From Prorocentrum cordatum (lineage: Eukaryota > Sar > Dinophyceae > Prorocentrales > Prorocentraceae): a stretch of 64,000 bases of DNA. Made by a program: the position numbers and the translations under genes. The stretch is from positions 325,934 to 389,933 of the forward strand of contig CAUYUJ010015504.1 in assembly GCA_963575745.1 (NCBI GenBank), given 5' to 3'. Each line of letters starts with the position of its first letter. Positions within the stretch are counted from its first letter, which is position 1. The notes beneath the pieces are model-generated. The model saw only the letters and a program-made list of their open reading frames with translations. It was not told the origin of the DNA and searched no databases. Positions 49,141 to 59,745 of the stretch are shown here, one piece after another.

Positions 49141-50169
49141 ATGGCGGACGAGAGCCATTGGCCAGAGACGATTTTGATCAACGGAGTCCGTCGAGGCTCG
49201 CCGTACGTGCGGATGGTAGCAGGGCACATGAAGTGCATTCCGTGCGATACATGGTTACAGTCGCCAGAACATTTGCTCAACAAGACCCACAGGCAGAAAT
49301 GTTGGTGGTGGTGTTACGGGTGCAATGAGCCAGGGTACAGGCAGAGGCCGCATTGCCCAAACGCAGATTGGGACAGCAGGGAGATCAACGATAGGTATTG
49401 GAGGAGCTCCCACGACAGCCCTCCCAGCGACGACCTCGGACCCCAGGACAACGGCACCCAGTGGGCCAGGGCGGCCGCTCAAGGTAGCGGAGGTCTCGGC
49501 CAGGGAGGTCGCGGGAAGGGCAAGGGCAAGAACGCACCACGTGGAAGCGTCGGTCGCAATAATGACGCAGCAGGCGGGGCCGACGGACCTGCTGCAGCAG
49601 GTAGTGACGATGCCGCGCCCAGTGGTTCAGACGGAGGTGGCGCAGCAGGTGCCGCCGATGGCGCAGCGCGTGAGGCTGACGGAGGAGGCGCCGCAGCTGA
49701 CGGCGCAGAACCTGCTCCTGAGAGCGATGCAATCGACCCAGTGGAGATGAACTTGGACACCGCCAGCGGTCAGACTGTGCACTACATCGACGCCATCAAG
49801 AGTGACATCGAGTTGCTCAAGACTTCCCTCGACGGTGTAGCCAACGGCATGGAGGATCTGAGGCGCGCTTTGGGGGCAATGATTACAAGCAATACGCTGC
49901 TGACAGCCGAGGTCACGGAGCTCAAGAGTCGCGTCAGCAGGTCAATCGATGGGCAGTCGGCCATTGAAAGGCAGCTTGTGAATCTAGACACGGTGGTCCA
50001 GGGAATGTGCATGAGGGGGCGCCCGCGCCCCGTGCCTCCTGGACTTTCGCTTTCGGCCAGCACGGGCGCGCTTCCGCCGCGCAACCAGCACGCGGATTCC
50101 AGCGACGACCAGGTGCACCCGCCACCTGGACGCGCACCGCCAGGTGCGCCGTCGGCAACAGCAGAGTAG
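49141..50169 (+). CDS. U1-like zinc-finger protein with GK-rich linker and coiled coil
   Basis: From ATG 49141 the protein has 342 residues. C32-x2-C35-x8-H44-x5-H50 (MKCIPCDTWLQSPEHLLNKT, then H) has the spacing of matrin/U1-type C2H2 zinc fingers, which bind RNA or DNA. A second cysteine cluster, C54-WWW-C58-YG-C61, follows. Residues 110-210 are Gly/Ala-rich with a GRGKGKGKN motif. Residues 214-290 are a predicted coiled coil (HYIDAIKSDIELLKTSLDGV and following heptads), then a Pro-rich tail. The frame is open upstream to 49066, but MADESHWPE with its purine context (GCAATGG) is the better start. The exact family is not recognised. Confidence 0.75.
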   Translation: MADESHWPETILINGVRRGSPYVRMVAGHMKCIPCDTWLQSPEHLLNKTHRQKCWWWCYGCNEPGYRQRPHCPNADWDSREINDRYWRSSHDSPPSDDLGPQDNGTQWARAAAQGSGGLGQGGRGKGKGKNAPRGSVGRNNDAAGGADGPAAAGSDDAAPSGSDGGGAAGAADGAAREADGGGAAADGAEPAPESDAIDPVEMNLDTASGQTVHYIDAIKSDIELLKTSLDGVANGMEDLRRALGAMITSNTLLTAEVTELKSRVSRSIDGQSAIERQLVNLDTVVQGMCMRGRPRPVPPGLSLSASTGALPPRNQHADSSDDQVHPPPGRAPPGAPSATAE

Positions 50170-52560
50170 GGGGCAGCATGCTCCGTTCTCTGAGTGTACC
50201 TTTTGAAGAACAAGACGTTCTCCCTGGCACCTGGCTGCAGGCGCGCTAGATGTTTGTCACGGCGTTGGCGACGCTTCTATGCTACTATTGTTTCTACGGA
50301 AGCAACGACATCTATATAACAGTATGGATACATGATATATGCCATATCAACATCAACAATTACTGTTACGACTACTCGTATATCTGCTTACACGCTGCGG
50401 CCAGAGACCAGGATGTTGTATAAGAGATGGCGCGCATCTGCTGTTCCAGGACGTCGTCACGTCGTCCCAAAATTGGGAATATGACGGCTGGCGGCTGGCG
50501 GGTCAGCATGCATTCGGGTTCGTTTGTTATGCGCCGACGTTGTCCTATCTCCTATCTCAAGTTGCGAGCGGCGGCTCGCCAGCAGAGCAGCCTGACGCTC
50601 AACGCCAGAACTGATCTTGCGTGTCGTCTCGGCGCGCCCCAGCAAGATCTTGGACCGTGGATCTTACACACCTCCCCGCATTTGGCCCTCGCCCCTCGGC
50701 CCCTCCCCGTCGACCCTCGCCCCCCAATCCTCCGCCATCGATCCTTCATTCGTTTAAGCCCGCAGGGCTTCATAAGGGGGTCTGCGCATGCAAACCTTAG
50801 ATTTGGCCAAGTGGCTTGGAGGATTGTGTGTCCAGCTAGCCAAAGCTAGCCGCTAGCCATCATTTGCGACGCAATGGGTTGGAGTTTCTTGTTATAGACT
50901 ATTGGATTGAGGCTTCCGATTAGACATTAGACATCACTGCTACTGCAATTCCGCCTCTCACCCCAGGATTTTCGTGGTGCGTTATAGGGCGTAGGTGGGT
51001 GGGTTGCCTGGTGGTGGCGGGGTTGGCGTGTGGGTGCGGGTGGAGAGTGGGGAGGGTGTGCGGGGTGCGGGGGAGGGGGGTGGGGGGTGGGTGGGTGGGG
51101 GCGGGATGGCTCCTTAGGCAGCGACGTTATTGGCAAGCCCATGTGCACAGGAGCGTTTGCCCACACAGCGAATCGCATTCGCCACGCCGTCTAAGGGGCC
51201 CCACTAGGGTGTGGCGAGGTGCCAGTGGCACTCTATGCAGCAGGAATGTGAGCTGCCAAGTAAATGTTATTTTCCTTAGGCAGCGCTTTGAGTGTAAGCT
51301 CAGGTTAGACGTTGAGTTAGGCTAGGTAGGGAGTTGGCTTCTCTGGGGTCGCGGTTGGTGCCCAAGCACTGCAGTCGAGCCGAATCCAGAAGAGTTGTCT
51401 AGCCCCTAGCCATATAGCATATAGCCGAGTCCTCTCGCTCCGACTCCCTTTGTAGCATAGCAATCAGCAGCCCCCTCTCTCTTTCTCTTCCTCTCCTTCT
51501 CCTCCTTCTCAGTCTCCCCTTTCCTCTCCCATGACATCCTCCCTTATCAGTTTCATCCCACCCCCCTCGTCTATTCCCGCCCACCCCCCTCGCCCACCTC
51601 CATCAAGAGGGAGTGATCGATGATAGAAGGGTAGATATATAGAGTGAGAGAGATGGGTGGTGAGATAGAGCGAGCGAGAGAGAGAGAGAGAGAGAGTTCA
51701 AAGGGGGAGGCGGGGGAGGCACATACATGCCACTTGGCACCACCGCCTGCCATCTGTCCGTGGGCATTCGCGGGGACATGCTCCACACTTGTGGAGCGGC
51801 GGGCGGTTCAGCCCCACTTGGGGGCCCACATTTGTGGGCGGCGGTTCGGGGGAGGAGGAGTCGGGGGATTAAAGGGGGTTCAGGGAGAGAGATGGGGGGG
51901 GAGAGAGAGAAAGAGAGAGAGAGAGAGAGGGAGATGGGACTCCCCCCCCGAGCGCTGGGCCCTAGGCACCTCCTCTCGCTCCGACTCCGCGGTACTGTGT
52001 CGCGTGCTGTGGTTGCGGGTCCCTTGGAGGCGCGGCGCCTGCGGCGTCGCTCGAGGCGGAGCGGTAGATCGGCTGTCGGGGGCGCGGCGCTTGCTTGGCC
52101 GTGGTGTGATTTCGTGACCAAGGGTGGTGGGTTCGGTTGCCACCGACAGATTTTTCCGCGAGTCTTGGGCGGCGTCTTGCTCGCGACAGTCATCGGTGGC
52201 CCCTGGAGTTCTCGTGGCCTGTCTGGGACGTCTGGGTCTCGGGGAGCGGGGGGGCTGGCCGAAAAGAGTGGAGTTTGTCAATCATTGTGCTCGGCTGATC
52301 GCCACATAGCATTGTGGCTGCAAGGCGCAAGGGTGCCGTGCAACCTGCGTGCACTATCTTGGCGCCCTCTTATTCCTTGTATGCGCCAGTGTGGCCATCG
52401 TCCGTCTAACAAATCCCTCCACCCCTTTCCCCCCGCCGCACCCCCGCCACTCCCGCAGTCATTCAGCAGCAGCCCTGCGCGCTAGAGTCGCCCACGAGAA
52501 GAGGGTGGAGGGGGAGAGGGGGCAAGAGATGGCCACATTGGAGCATACTGTTACAAGTAG
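50170..52560. other. Intergenic stretch with G-rich, GA and CT runs
   Basis: Features are TGGGTGGG-rich sequence (50990-51110), a CT-rich stretch (51470-51560) and GA runs (51665-51695, 51900-51930). A degenerate palindrome surrounds 51727-51845 (CCACTTGG, CCACACTTGTGG). Frames on both strands are open in places, but I can support no gene. Confidence 0.5.
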
Positions 52561-52581
52561 CTGAGATCCATAGCTCGAGCC

Positions 52582-53046
52582 ATGGCCAGCGTCTCCATGC
52601 GTTTGCAAGTGCACGTTTTTCTTATGCAGTTCATGTGGTCTCGGTGTGAGTTTGCCGTCGTCAATCTGGACGAGAGCAGTTCTACGATCACAGAGATGCG
52701 CATGCCGAGTTTCATGGGAATACTGTTCATCATGAGTTGCGCGATCAGCTTCGTGATCGGATTCGTTTTCGGGTGGAAGTTCAGAACGTTGTCTGAGCCA
52801 GATGTGAAGGAGACCAAGGAGGATAAGCTTGACGAAGATAAACGCTCTGACTCGGACGTCAAACCATTATCCAAAGACCTCAAGAAGGCAATCAACTCTC
52901 GTGATGCCAACGTGGTTCGACAGTTTACCATCAACAGCCTTCGCCAACAGGTCTCTAAGATGAATGGAGATACATCAGGATCGAAAGAAGATCTAGTGAG
53001 CAGGCTCGTCCAGATGAGGGAGCTCGAGCGCAACAAAACTCATTAG
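52582..53046 (+). CDS. Small membrane protein with SAP-like C-terminus
   Basis: The frame opens just after a stop at 52558 and its ATG at 52582 gives 154 residues. Residues 44-65 (MGILFIMSCAISFVIGFVFG) form one clear membrane helix. A charged linker (residues 72-105) precedes a SAP-like segment at 115-148 (INSLRQQVSKMNGDTSGSKE, then DLVSRLV). SAP domains bind DNA and usually act in the nucleus, so the pairing with a membrane helix is unusual; an inner nuclear membrane protein would be one explanation. The last 85 residues are also at 3-260. The short N-terminus (FLMQFMWSRCEFAVVNLD) could be the end of a longer protein whose earlier exons are missing. Confidence 0.65.
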   Translation: MASVSMRLQVHVFLMQFMWSRCEFAVVNLDESSSTITEMRMPSFMGILFIMSCAISFVIGFVFGWKFRTLSEPDVKETKEDKLDEDKRSDSDVKPLSKDLKKAINSRDANVVRQFTINSLRQQVSKMNGDTSGSKEDLVSRLVQMRELERNKTH

Positions 53047-53624
53047 GCATCCTCGCAGCGCAGCTGCCAATTCGGACCTCGAGCCAGCCGCCAGCACCTT
53101 ATAGCAATTTGTTATGCTGCAATTAGATGTGCAACGCTTCCTATCATGAGGAGGTGTGCTCTGATATTTATAAGTAATTAAGGCGTTGTTGCTGGGGGGC
53201 TGTGCCGAATTAGAGATGTCGCCCAGGCTACATGCCAGGTGAGTTGACTGGCTGTGTTCGGGTACTGCTTATAGCAACCGTGCAGACTGCAGACATTGTC
53301 GAAACATCCATTGTGGAACTGTGCCGAGGCGAGCCGCTTCTGATTGGAAAAACATTGGGTGTTGGCCCGTGGGTGGCCCGTGGCCCGCGTAAAAAAGCTC
53401 CTGAGCCCTAAGCCGTAGGAACTCCTGGGAATCCTGTGCGTAACAAACAGTACGCGGGGGGGGTGTGCTTAACATCTTCCGCACGTCATCAGGGGTGAGA
53501 GGAGAGTAGTATTCATGTCCTCCGTCGCAGCCAGATTTGCTCGAGGCGGGTTGGCTGGTTGGCTCCGTCCACGGGCGTGTATATACATTTCCGATTTGTG
53601 ATCTGTCAGCCAGCCGCGTCGGCC
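53047..53624. other. 3' flank and spacer
   Basis: Up to 53186 it is shared with 261-400. The rest is unique, with no frame I can support. TATATA at 53579 is not convincing as a promoter. Confidence 0.5.
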
Positions 53625-56600
53625 ATGGCTGGGTCGGCTCGGCGCGTGCCTACGCATCCCGCGGCGCAGAAGGGCGGCATTCGCAGGGTACTCAAGGCGC
53701 AGTCTGCCCGCGGAGGCGGCCGAGGCGGCGGCCAAGGCCGAGGTGGCCAGCGCCGTCGCGTGGGCCCTGGTGCTCGCACCTGCGACTTGTGCGGCAAGTC
53801 CGACAGGGATGATCGGGCCTGAACCGCCCTACCCCTACCCCCTGCCCACTGCGTGCCTACCCCAACCCGCTGCTACCCCCCACCCGCGGGGGGTCACCAG
53901 GGACACATCGGGTGGTAACGACAATTGTGGTTAGGCTTGTAGCGACGGTGAGAGGTGAGAGGGGGGTCGTAGCTTTGCCCGCCTCGCGCGCCCAAGGAGA
54001 TCACGCTCCTCGATGTGACCGCCGAGAACGCGGATGTCCGCATCGGGCTCTTTGTGGAGGGCGACAAGGCGTGCGATGGTTGCGCGAAGTGGGCTTCGAA
54101 GGAACTGCCGAACCTGACCTGGGCGCAGATCGTCAAACACCTCGACGCAGGCGACATGGACGACCTGTTCGAGAACCACCCCGTGCTGGGCACCGCGACG
54201 CCGCATCTGCACGAGCGCAGCCTTCAGCTGTTCGAGAACAACCACGTGGGGCACGAGATGTACACGAAATGTTCGGCTCTCACTGAGGGTGACGTGACCA
54301 GGCTATACGAGAAGAGCCCAAAGACGCTGAAGTTGGTCCCCTATTTGGTTCCGAACCGCCCGAAGCCGCTGATCATATACCCTGTGAGGTTGCCTGCTGG
54401 CATCAAGGAGGACTACCCAGTACTGAAGATCTTCCACAAGACCTCGATTGGATACGCTGCAGGCGCATTCAAGGCTCAAGCAGCTGAGCTGTTCCAGAAG
54501 CACGGGCAGGTCATGTTCGCGGGGACCGTTAAGTCGAAGGATGACGAGGACGCGAAGGACGACCCCTCGAACACCTTCAACAGGGGCGTCTACGCGTCCA
54601 TCCCGAGCCACAGTGACATCACCAAGCGCAAGGATAAGGCGGTTGAGAAGGCGCGGAGGGGTTCGAAGCTGCCTCGCGCAGACCAGCCTGACGGGGACTC
54701 CAGCGAGCAGTCCGATCTCGCCGATGAGTTAGCAGCTGCAGCGTCCACCGTGGCTGGAGGGGCGGGAGATCCAGCCGCCTCATCGCTCGGGCCTGGCCCC
54801 TCTCTCACGATCGAAAGGCTCCTCCAGCACGGCAACGCGGGAACTGGCGAGAACCTGGGCCCAGAGGCGCGGCGCCCGAGCGGAAGTGAGGTCGGTGCGC
54901 TGCTCAACAGAAGCAGCCCGTGCGACAAGAGGAAGGCGGGAGGTCCTTCGCCAGGGTCGGTCAAAAGCATGAGGACAACGTTTTCCATGGCGTGTGATGA
55001 TATCAGTGCGAACCCCAACTCCCTCGGCACCAAGGAGTACTGGATACACGAGTTGGCCTATTCACGCGGGTTCAATGGCTACAAATCTGGCAGGGCTGAG
55101 CATCAGGCGAAGCAGTTGTTGGCGAAGTTGACGGGTACCGAGAAGAAGACCCTCCAGACGCATATCGACCTATTCAACAAGTCGAAGCTGTTCTCCGATG
55201 AGGCCTCTGCGAACGTCGACGACCAGGAGCTGATCGACGCGTGGTCCGACCTCCAGAAGGCCGGGGCCGTGCTGACCCCGAAAGCCCTCAGGGGCCTCGC
55301 AAAGCGCAACGTGATGAGCCTGTGGCACCAGGTCAACAATCAGGATGGCAGCGGTGCCGCCCTGCGCAAGCGAGACCTCCTGAGGAAGTTCCTGACTGCG
55401 TGCGTGGTCTGGGGATTCGACGATTCTGTGGTCAAAAAGGTTGATGACCCAACAAAGGTGACGCTGGTGCAGGGTTGCTCGCACGACATCGAGGTCGCCT
55501 CTACGTTCATCGAGTGGGTATTCTCCGACACGTTCTCAAACTGGCTGGCCGCAGGTGCCGCGTCCGCTGAGGACGCCGTCTTGTTCTGCGAACTTGCTGA
55601 CGAAGTGTTCAGCGCCTTGCCAGAGGACGCGAACCTTGGGGAGGCGGCTGCCAGATGCTTCTTGGAGGCAACTACTGTCGTTCGCTTGCTGGTCGCACTG
55701 CGCTTGAAGTCCATCACTAAAGATACGGACCTGTCGATCTTCGCCGATGCCCACATCCTCGACACGGAGGCGAGGAGGACGAACGGTAGCGCTTCGGTGA
55801 TGCAGGTCATTGGCCAGTCCTTACTCACGTCAGCGGGCGGGTATTGGGAGGCAAAGCTGAAGTGGGCTATCGACACCTCGGACGCGATCAAGATTCACGG
55901 GCCGAAGCTGAAGCAGATGTTGATTGACCTGGATGGCATCAACGGCGTTACTCCCCCGAAAGAGGAACACGCAACCACCATGCTCAAAATCGCGAAGGAC
56001 ATCCCTTACTTCGAGGTCGACCTCTACGAGGGCGTATGCGATGCCGCTAAGAACGAGCTGTGGGCCAAGGCCTGCAGGATGGTAGAATCAATAGTGGCCA
56101 AACCGTCCGCGGCCGCCACCGATGACGACAGCCTTCGCGGTATGGCGCTCCAGCAGTGGAAACTTCTGTTCAAGGAGCTCACCAAGCTCTTCCCGACTAA
56201 CGAGCACGTCGAGCGCGCTGGCCGCGACCTCGCCGCGAAGATTGCAGATGTGAGCGAGCATGACAGATTCATTCAGCTCGGGTCGTCCATCGACAATTGG
56301 ACTCCTGCCGACGAAAGCTCACTGGTTTCCTTAATGACGTCGGTCAAGGACAACCAGTGCAAGGAGTTCCCCGAAGATGTCAAAGTTCAATGCCTTGCAC
56401 TGTTCAAAAGGATTGTCGGTAGTGTATTCACGGATGGGCAGACTTCGCTGTACACGGAGACCGATAGCCGCGTCTTCCAGTGTTTGGATATGGTCGCAGA
56501 GAGAGTTCCGAGTCAGGATTGGCATTCCTCAACGCAACTCGGCGCGATGATCCACTCCTGCTGGTCGGTGCTGCAGCTGAAAAACGCCATCGTCGCGGAG

Positions 56601-57104
56601 CTTGGCGAGGACGCCGACCTGGCTGCTAGCGATGTCGATCCGAAGCACACCAGAGAGGGCAACCTGCGCAAGGCAGTCGACGAGACTAACGGGTACACGG
56701 ATTGGGTGAGCAATAAGTCAAAGGCGGGTACGCTACCAGAGCTGCTTGTGACCTACGAGAAGGGCATGAAGGACGCGCCGACCCACGAGTGGCAGGACAA
56801 GCTTACATTGCTCGAGGACGCCTTCGAGACCTTGAAGCAGAAATCAGCAAATTTCGGTCTTGACTACACAGGCGCTGACGAGAAGGTTGCTGAGACGCCG
56901 ACGGCGGCCAAGCAGATCAAGAGCCTCATCATTGAATGCGAGTTGTGCTCGTCCTTTGCCAACCCGGCGCTCGTGGGCAACAAGATTTCACTGAGGAGCG
57001 CGATGGTGGCAACGCAGAACAAGCTTCGCAAGTGGGAGCTCACGCCCGACGACATCGACCCGCTGCTCGTCACGCGGTATCGCGACGCACTGCGCATGAA
57101 GTAG
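53625..57104 (+). CDS. Large 1096-residue protein with N-terminal zinc-ribbon-like motif, one inferred intron
   Basis: The long frame has no usable ATG: it is open from 53973 but its 5' end reads PKEITLLDV without Met. An upstream exon, 53625-53807, starts MAGSARRVPTHPAAQK, has an RG-rich stretch and ends RTCDLCGKSDR. Splicing 53807 to 53997 (intron 53808-53996, 189 nt, GATGAT to CCCAAG, GA-AG) keeps phase, removes the stop at 53820 and joins CDLC (C53, C56) to CDGC (C87, C90), two CxxC pairs 30 residues apart, as in a zinc ribbon. The remaining 1000 residues are helical with no domain I recognise; residues about 250-380 are low complexity and Ser/Pro-rich. Stop at TAG 57104. The join is an inference; the long frame itself is solid. 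Confidence 0.75.
53808..53996 (+). other. Inferred GA-AG intron of the 1096-residue protein gene
   Basis: The 189-nt segment has AGG|GAT at its start and AAG|GAG at its end. It holds C-rich CCTACCCC repeats and in-frame stops. Removing it unites two CxxC motifs. Confidence 0.55.
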
Positions 57105-57581
57105 GCCGTGAGCCGTTCACGCAGCTGTTCGGAACGCGATGGCGTTGCTTTCGGATGCGACGTTTCCAGCCAGAGGTCGGGTGGGAGGGACGAGTCGGAT
57201 GACGAGTAGGAGGGCGAGAATGAGAAGCGCAATGAGGGATGCAACGACAAGCGGGGGGGGGGGATGTCTCGACACACGCAGCTCTCGCCCATGTGCAGCA
57301 GGCTGGTTTTGTTTGAAGGCCAGAGCGAGTTCTGGTGGGTTTACCCGCCCAGGGGGTAACCTGGGGATGCTAGGAGTCTAGCGCGTATGTGAAATGAACG
57401 ACTGCCGCGCCGTCATCGGCGTTCGCGCCACCGTCCTTCGATCCTTACTCACAGTCCTCCGTTTCCCCTCTTCTGGCCTATTCATCGTGCCCGCCCTCCT
57501 TATCATATTCCTGATTTTCCTCTCGGCATCCCTCGTCCCTCATCCTTCTCATCTCACCGCCCCTGTCTAACCGTAATTCTT
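57105..57581. other. No gene
   Basis: Unique 3' flank with short purine-rich patches (57180-57260). Nothing supported. Confidence 0.5.
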
Positions 57582-58440
57582 GACGCTTCGCGTAACCCCG
57601 CCAGCCCATTCAGAAGCACTGCCCACGTGTTGACGGGAAATGGCAAGAATGGGCACACATAGCGAACCAAAAATGGCAAGGAGAGGAGGGTGGTCAGGGT
57701 GTTGGAGTCCTCTCTGAGCTCCTTTGGATTGTATTGGGGCCTTATCGGTGTTTTTTCTGGGGTGGGGTATTGGGGCCCTCTTGAGGCCATCTTGGGGCTC
57801 TCTTGTGGGCTTCTTGGGAGCCCTGGAGGGCCTCTTGGGGCCGCCGTGGAGTGTGTAGGTGAAATGATGGGGGGGGGGGGGGTCCTCCCGTTGTGCCCCC
57901 CCCATCTGGGGCCATCGAGATAGCCTCTTGGGGCGCTCTTGGGTCTCTCTTGGGGCGCTGTTGGGCGCTCTTGGTGCCGTCTCGAGGGCTTCCTGTGCCT
58001 TTCTCAGGGCATTATTTGGCCATAGTGGCGCCATCTTGAGGCATCAGAACCGCATCGGAAGAGAAACTGAGAGAAACCAGAACTCATTAGTTGGTTTATG
58101 TTTCTGACCGGTTTCGGGATCTCGGGGAGGTCCCGAGGGGCCTCCAAGAGCACCTGCAGCCGTATTGTGGCCCTCGCGATGCATCTTGGAAGCATGACGT
58201 AGCTCATCTTGAGCGACCTTGCACTGTATTGAGCCATCTTGGGCAATATTGGAGCATCGGAGGCCCTCTTAGAGCCATCTTGGACCATCTTGGGCGCTCC
58301 AGCCCCTCGAGGGGACCCCGTCCAGGTCCAGGGGGGGGTGTAGGGGGAGGGGCGAACCCCTTACAGAAGGGGAAGAAGGGGTTGTGGAATAGGAAAGAGG
58401 AACATCGTTAGACGGCCTGTAGCCCAATGGGCTGGCGGGT
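57582..58440 (+). repeat. Dispersed 0.9-kb repeat, copy 2
   Basis: Same order of landmarks and the same orientation as 34526-35432: GCTTCGCGTAACCCC, GTTGACGGGAAATG, GGGTGGTCAGGGTGTTGGA, an array of GGGGCCTCTTGG-like units, GTCCAGGTCCAGGGG and GGGCTGGCGGG at the end. Confidence 0.9.
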
Positions 58441-59539
58441 TCATACCTCTACGCAGCCACTCCCTGGTGGCCGTCATTCTCACACTCGTGCTTCTCCCCT
58501 CGTTCAGGTCCCAACGGCATGCTTTCAATGCAGACGCGGTCACTTAACATCAAATGGGCGCCTCGCTCGATACATCACCGCCACTTGGCCTCGAACGGGC
58601 GAGTGACCCCCCTCCCTGGCGGCTTCCTCTTGGGGTGTGTCTGAGCGTGAATCCAGTGCGCGGGTCTGAGTGTGAGCCGTGTGGTGGTGAGGTGCCTGCA
58701 TATGGTTGGGTCGGAGTGTGGGTGGGTCAGAGTGTAAGTGGGTCCTAGCGCGAGTGGGTCTGGGTGCGAGTGAGTCGGACCGTGAGCAAAACAAGCGCGA
58801 ACGAGTCTGAACGTGGGCAAGTCTGGAGCAATCGGCGGCTCATGTCTTGGTTATGGCTTTCGCCGCAACCGCCGTGGTCCGCGGCGCTGCGGGCTGTCGC
58901 CCCGTTCCTCCGCCGCGCGCGGCCCCGTATGAGTTAGGGAGTAGGGCTCTCGCCCTCGCCGCCGCGCGCGGCCCCTCGGAGTATCGAGGCATCTGCCGAG
59001 TTAGCTCATATCTGTAGGCTGGCTAGGAGCAGGGCTTTCGCCCCCCCCGCCGCGCGCGGCCCCGTTGGACATTGCTCTAAAGGCAGTCTTGGCCTCAATA
59101 CATCAGAGTCGGGCCAGGAACAAAAAGGGGCGTCTCGGGAGCCTTAGGGCGGAGTAGGAACATGATTATGACAGGCCAGCCATGGGAAGGAATGGGTAGG
59201 AGCATGACAAGGACCAGGGACCAGGGGCGGCCAGGGGTATAAGGGAACGCGAACTAATAGATTCACGGTTCCCCCCGCCGCCCGCCACCCCCATCTTAAA
59301 CTCGATATCGCGTAGGTAATGCAACAATCCTAGAATGCGCGCACAATGTTTCGTTTTTCTGGTGTTCAAACACGTTGTTCGCATTGCCGCAATCACTTGT
59401 TATTTCATTTAAACACCCAGCGGTTATCACACGTCACAAGGTTGTACGTGTGCTAAGTTATGTTTCTGATAGAGACAACGGGGTATGATGTTGTGTTATG
59501 TGGTGTTGGCGCGGTCACGTTATCATGCTGTGCTGTTCT
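58441..59539. other. No gene; GTGGGTC repeats and a repeated CGCCGCGCGCGGCCCC
   Basis: GAGTGGGTCNGAGTGNGAG-type drift occurs at 58645-58815. CCGCCGCGCGCGGCCCC, a near-perfect palindrome with flank, occurs at 58910, 58960 and 59048. No gene. Confidence 0.6.
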
Positions 59540-59745
59540 AGGCTAGGCCGTGCTATGCCGTGTACCGCTATCATGAGTAGATGCGGCCCTGGTGCATCGA
59601 TCAGATAATTGAGTTTTACAAAAGGATTTTTTGATAATTCCAAAAGTATTTTTGGAGTATTTTAACATAAGTGTCCAAAGTGTATTCTGGGAGTATTTTT
59701 GGGGTATTTTCAGCTTTCCAGTAGTTTTGCAGAACTGAGCGGGCT
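59540..59745 (-). repeat. Inverted copy of the left end of the duplicated segment
   Basis: Reverse complement of 26022-26225, with about 90% identity over ATGCGGCCCTGGTGCATCGA, AAAAGTATTTTTGGAGTATT and TTTGCAGAACTGAGCGG. The gene part is absent, so only the end of the unit was copied or kept. Confidence 0.88.
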
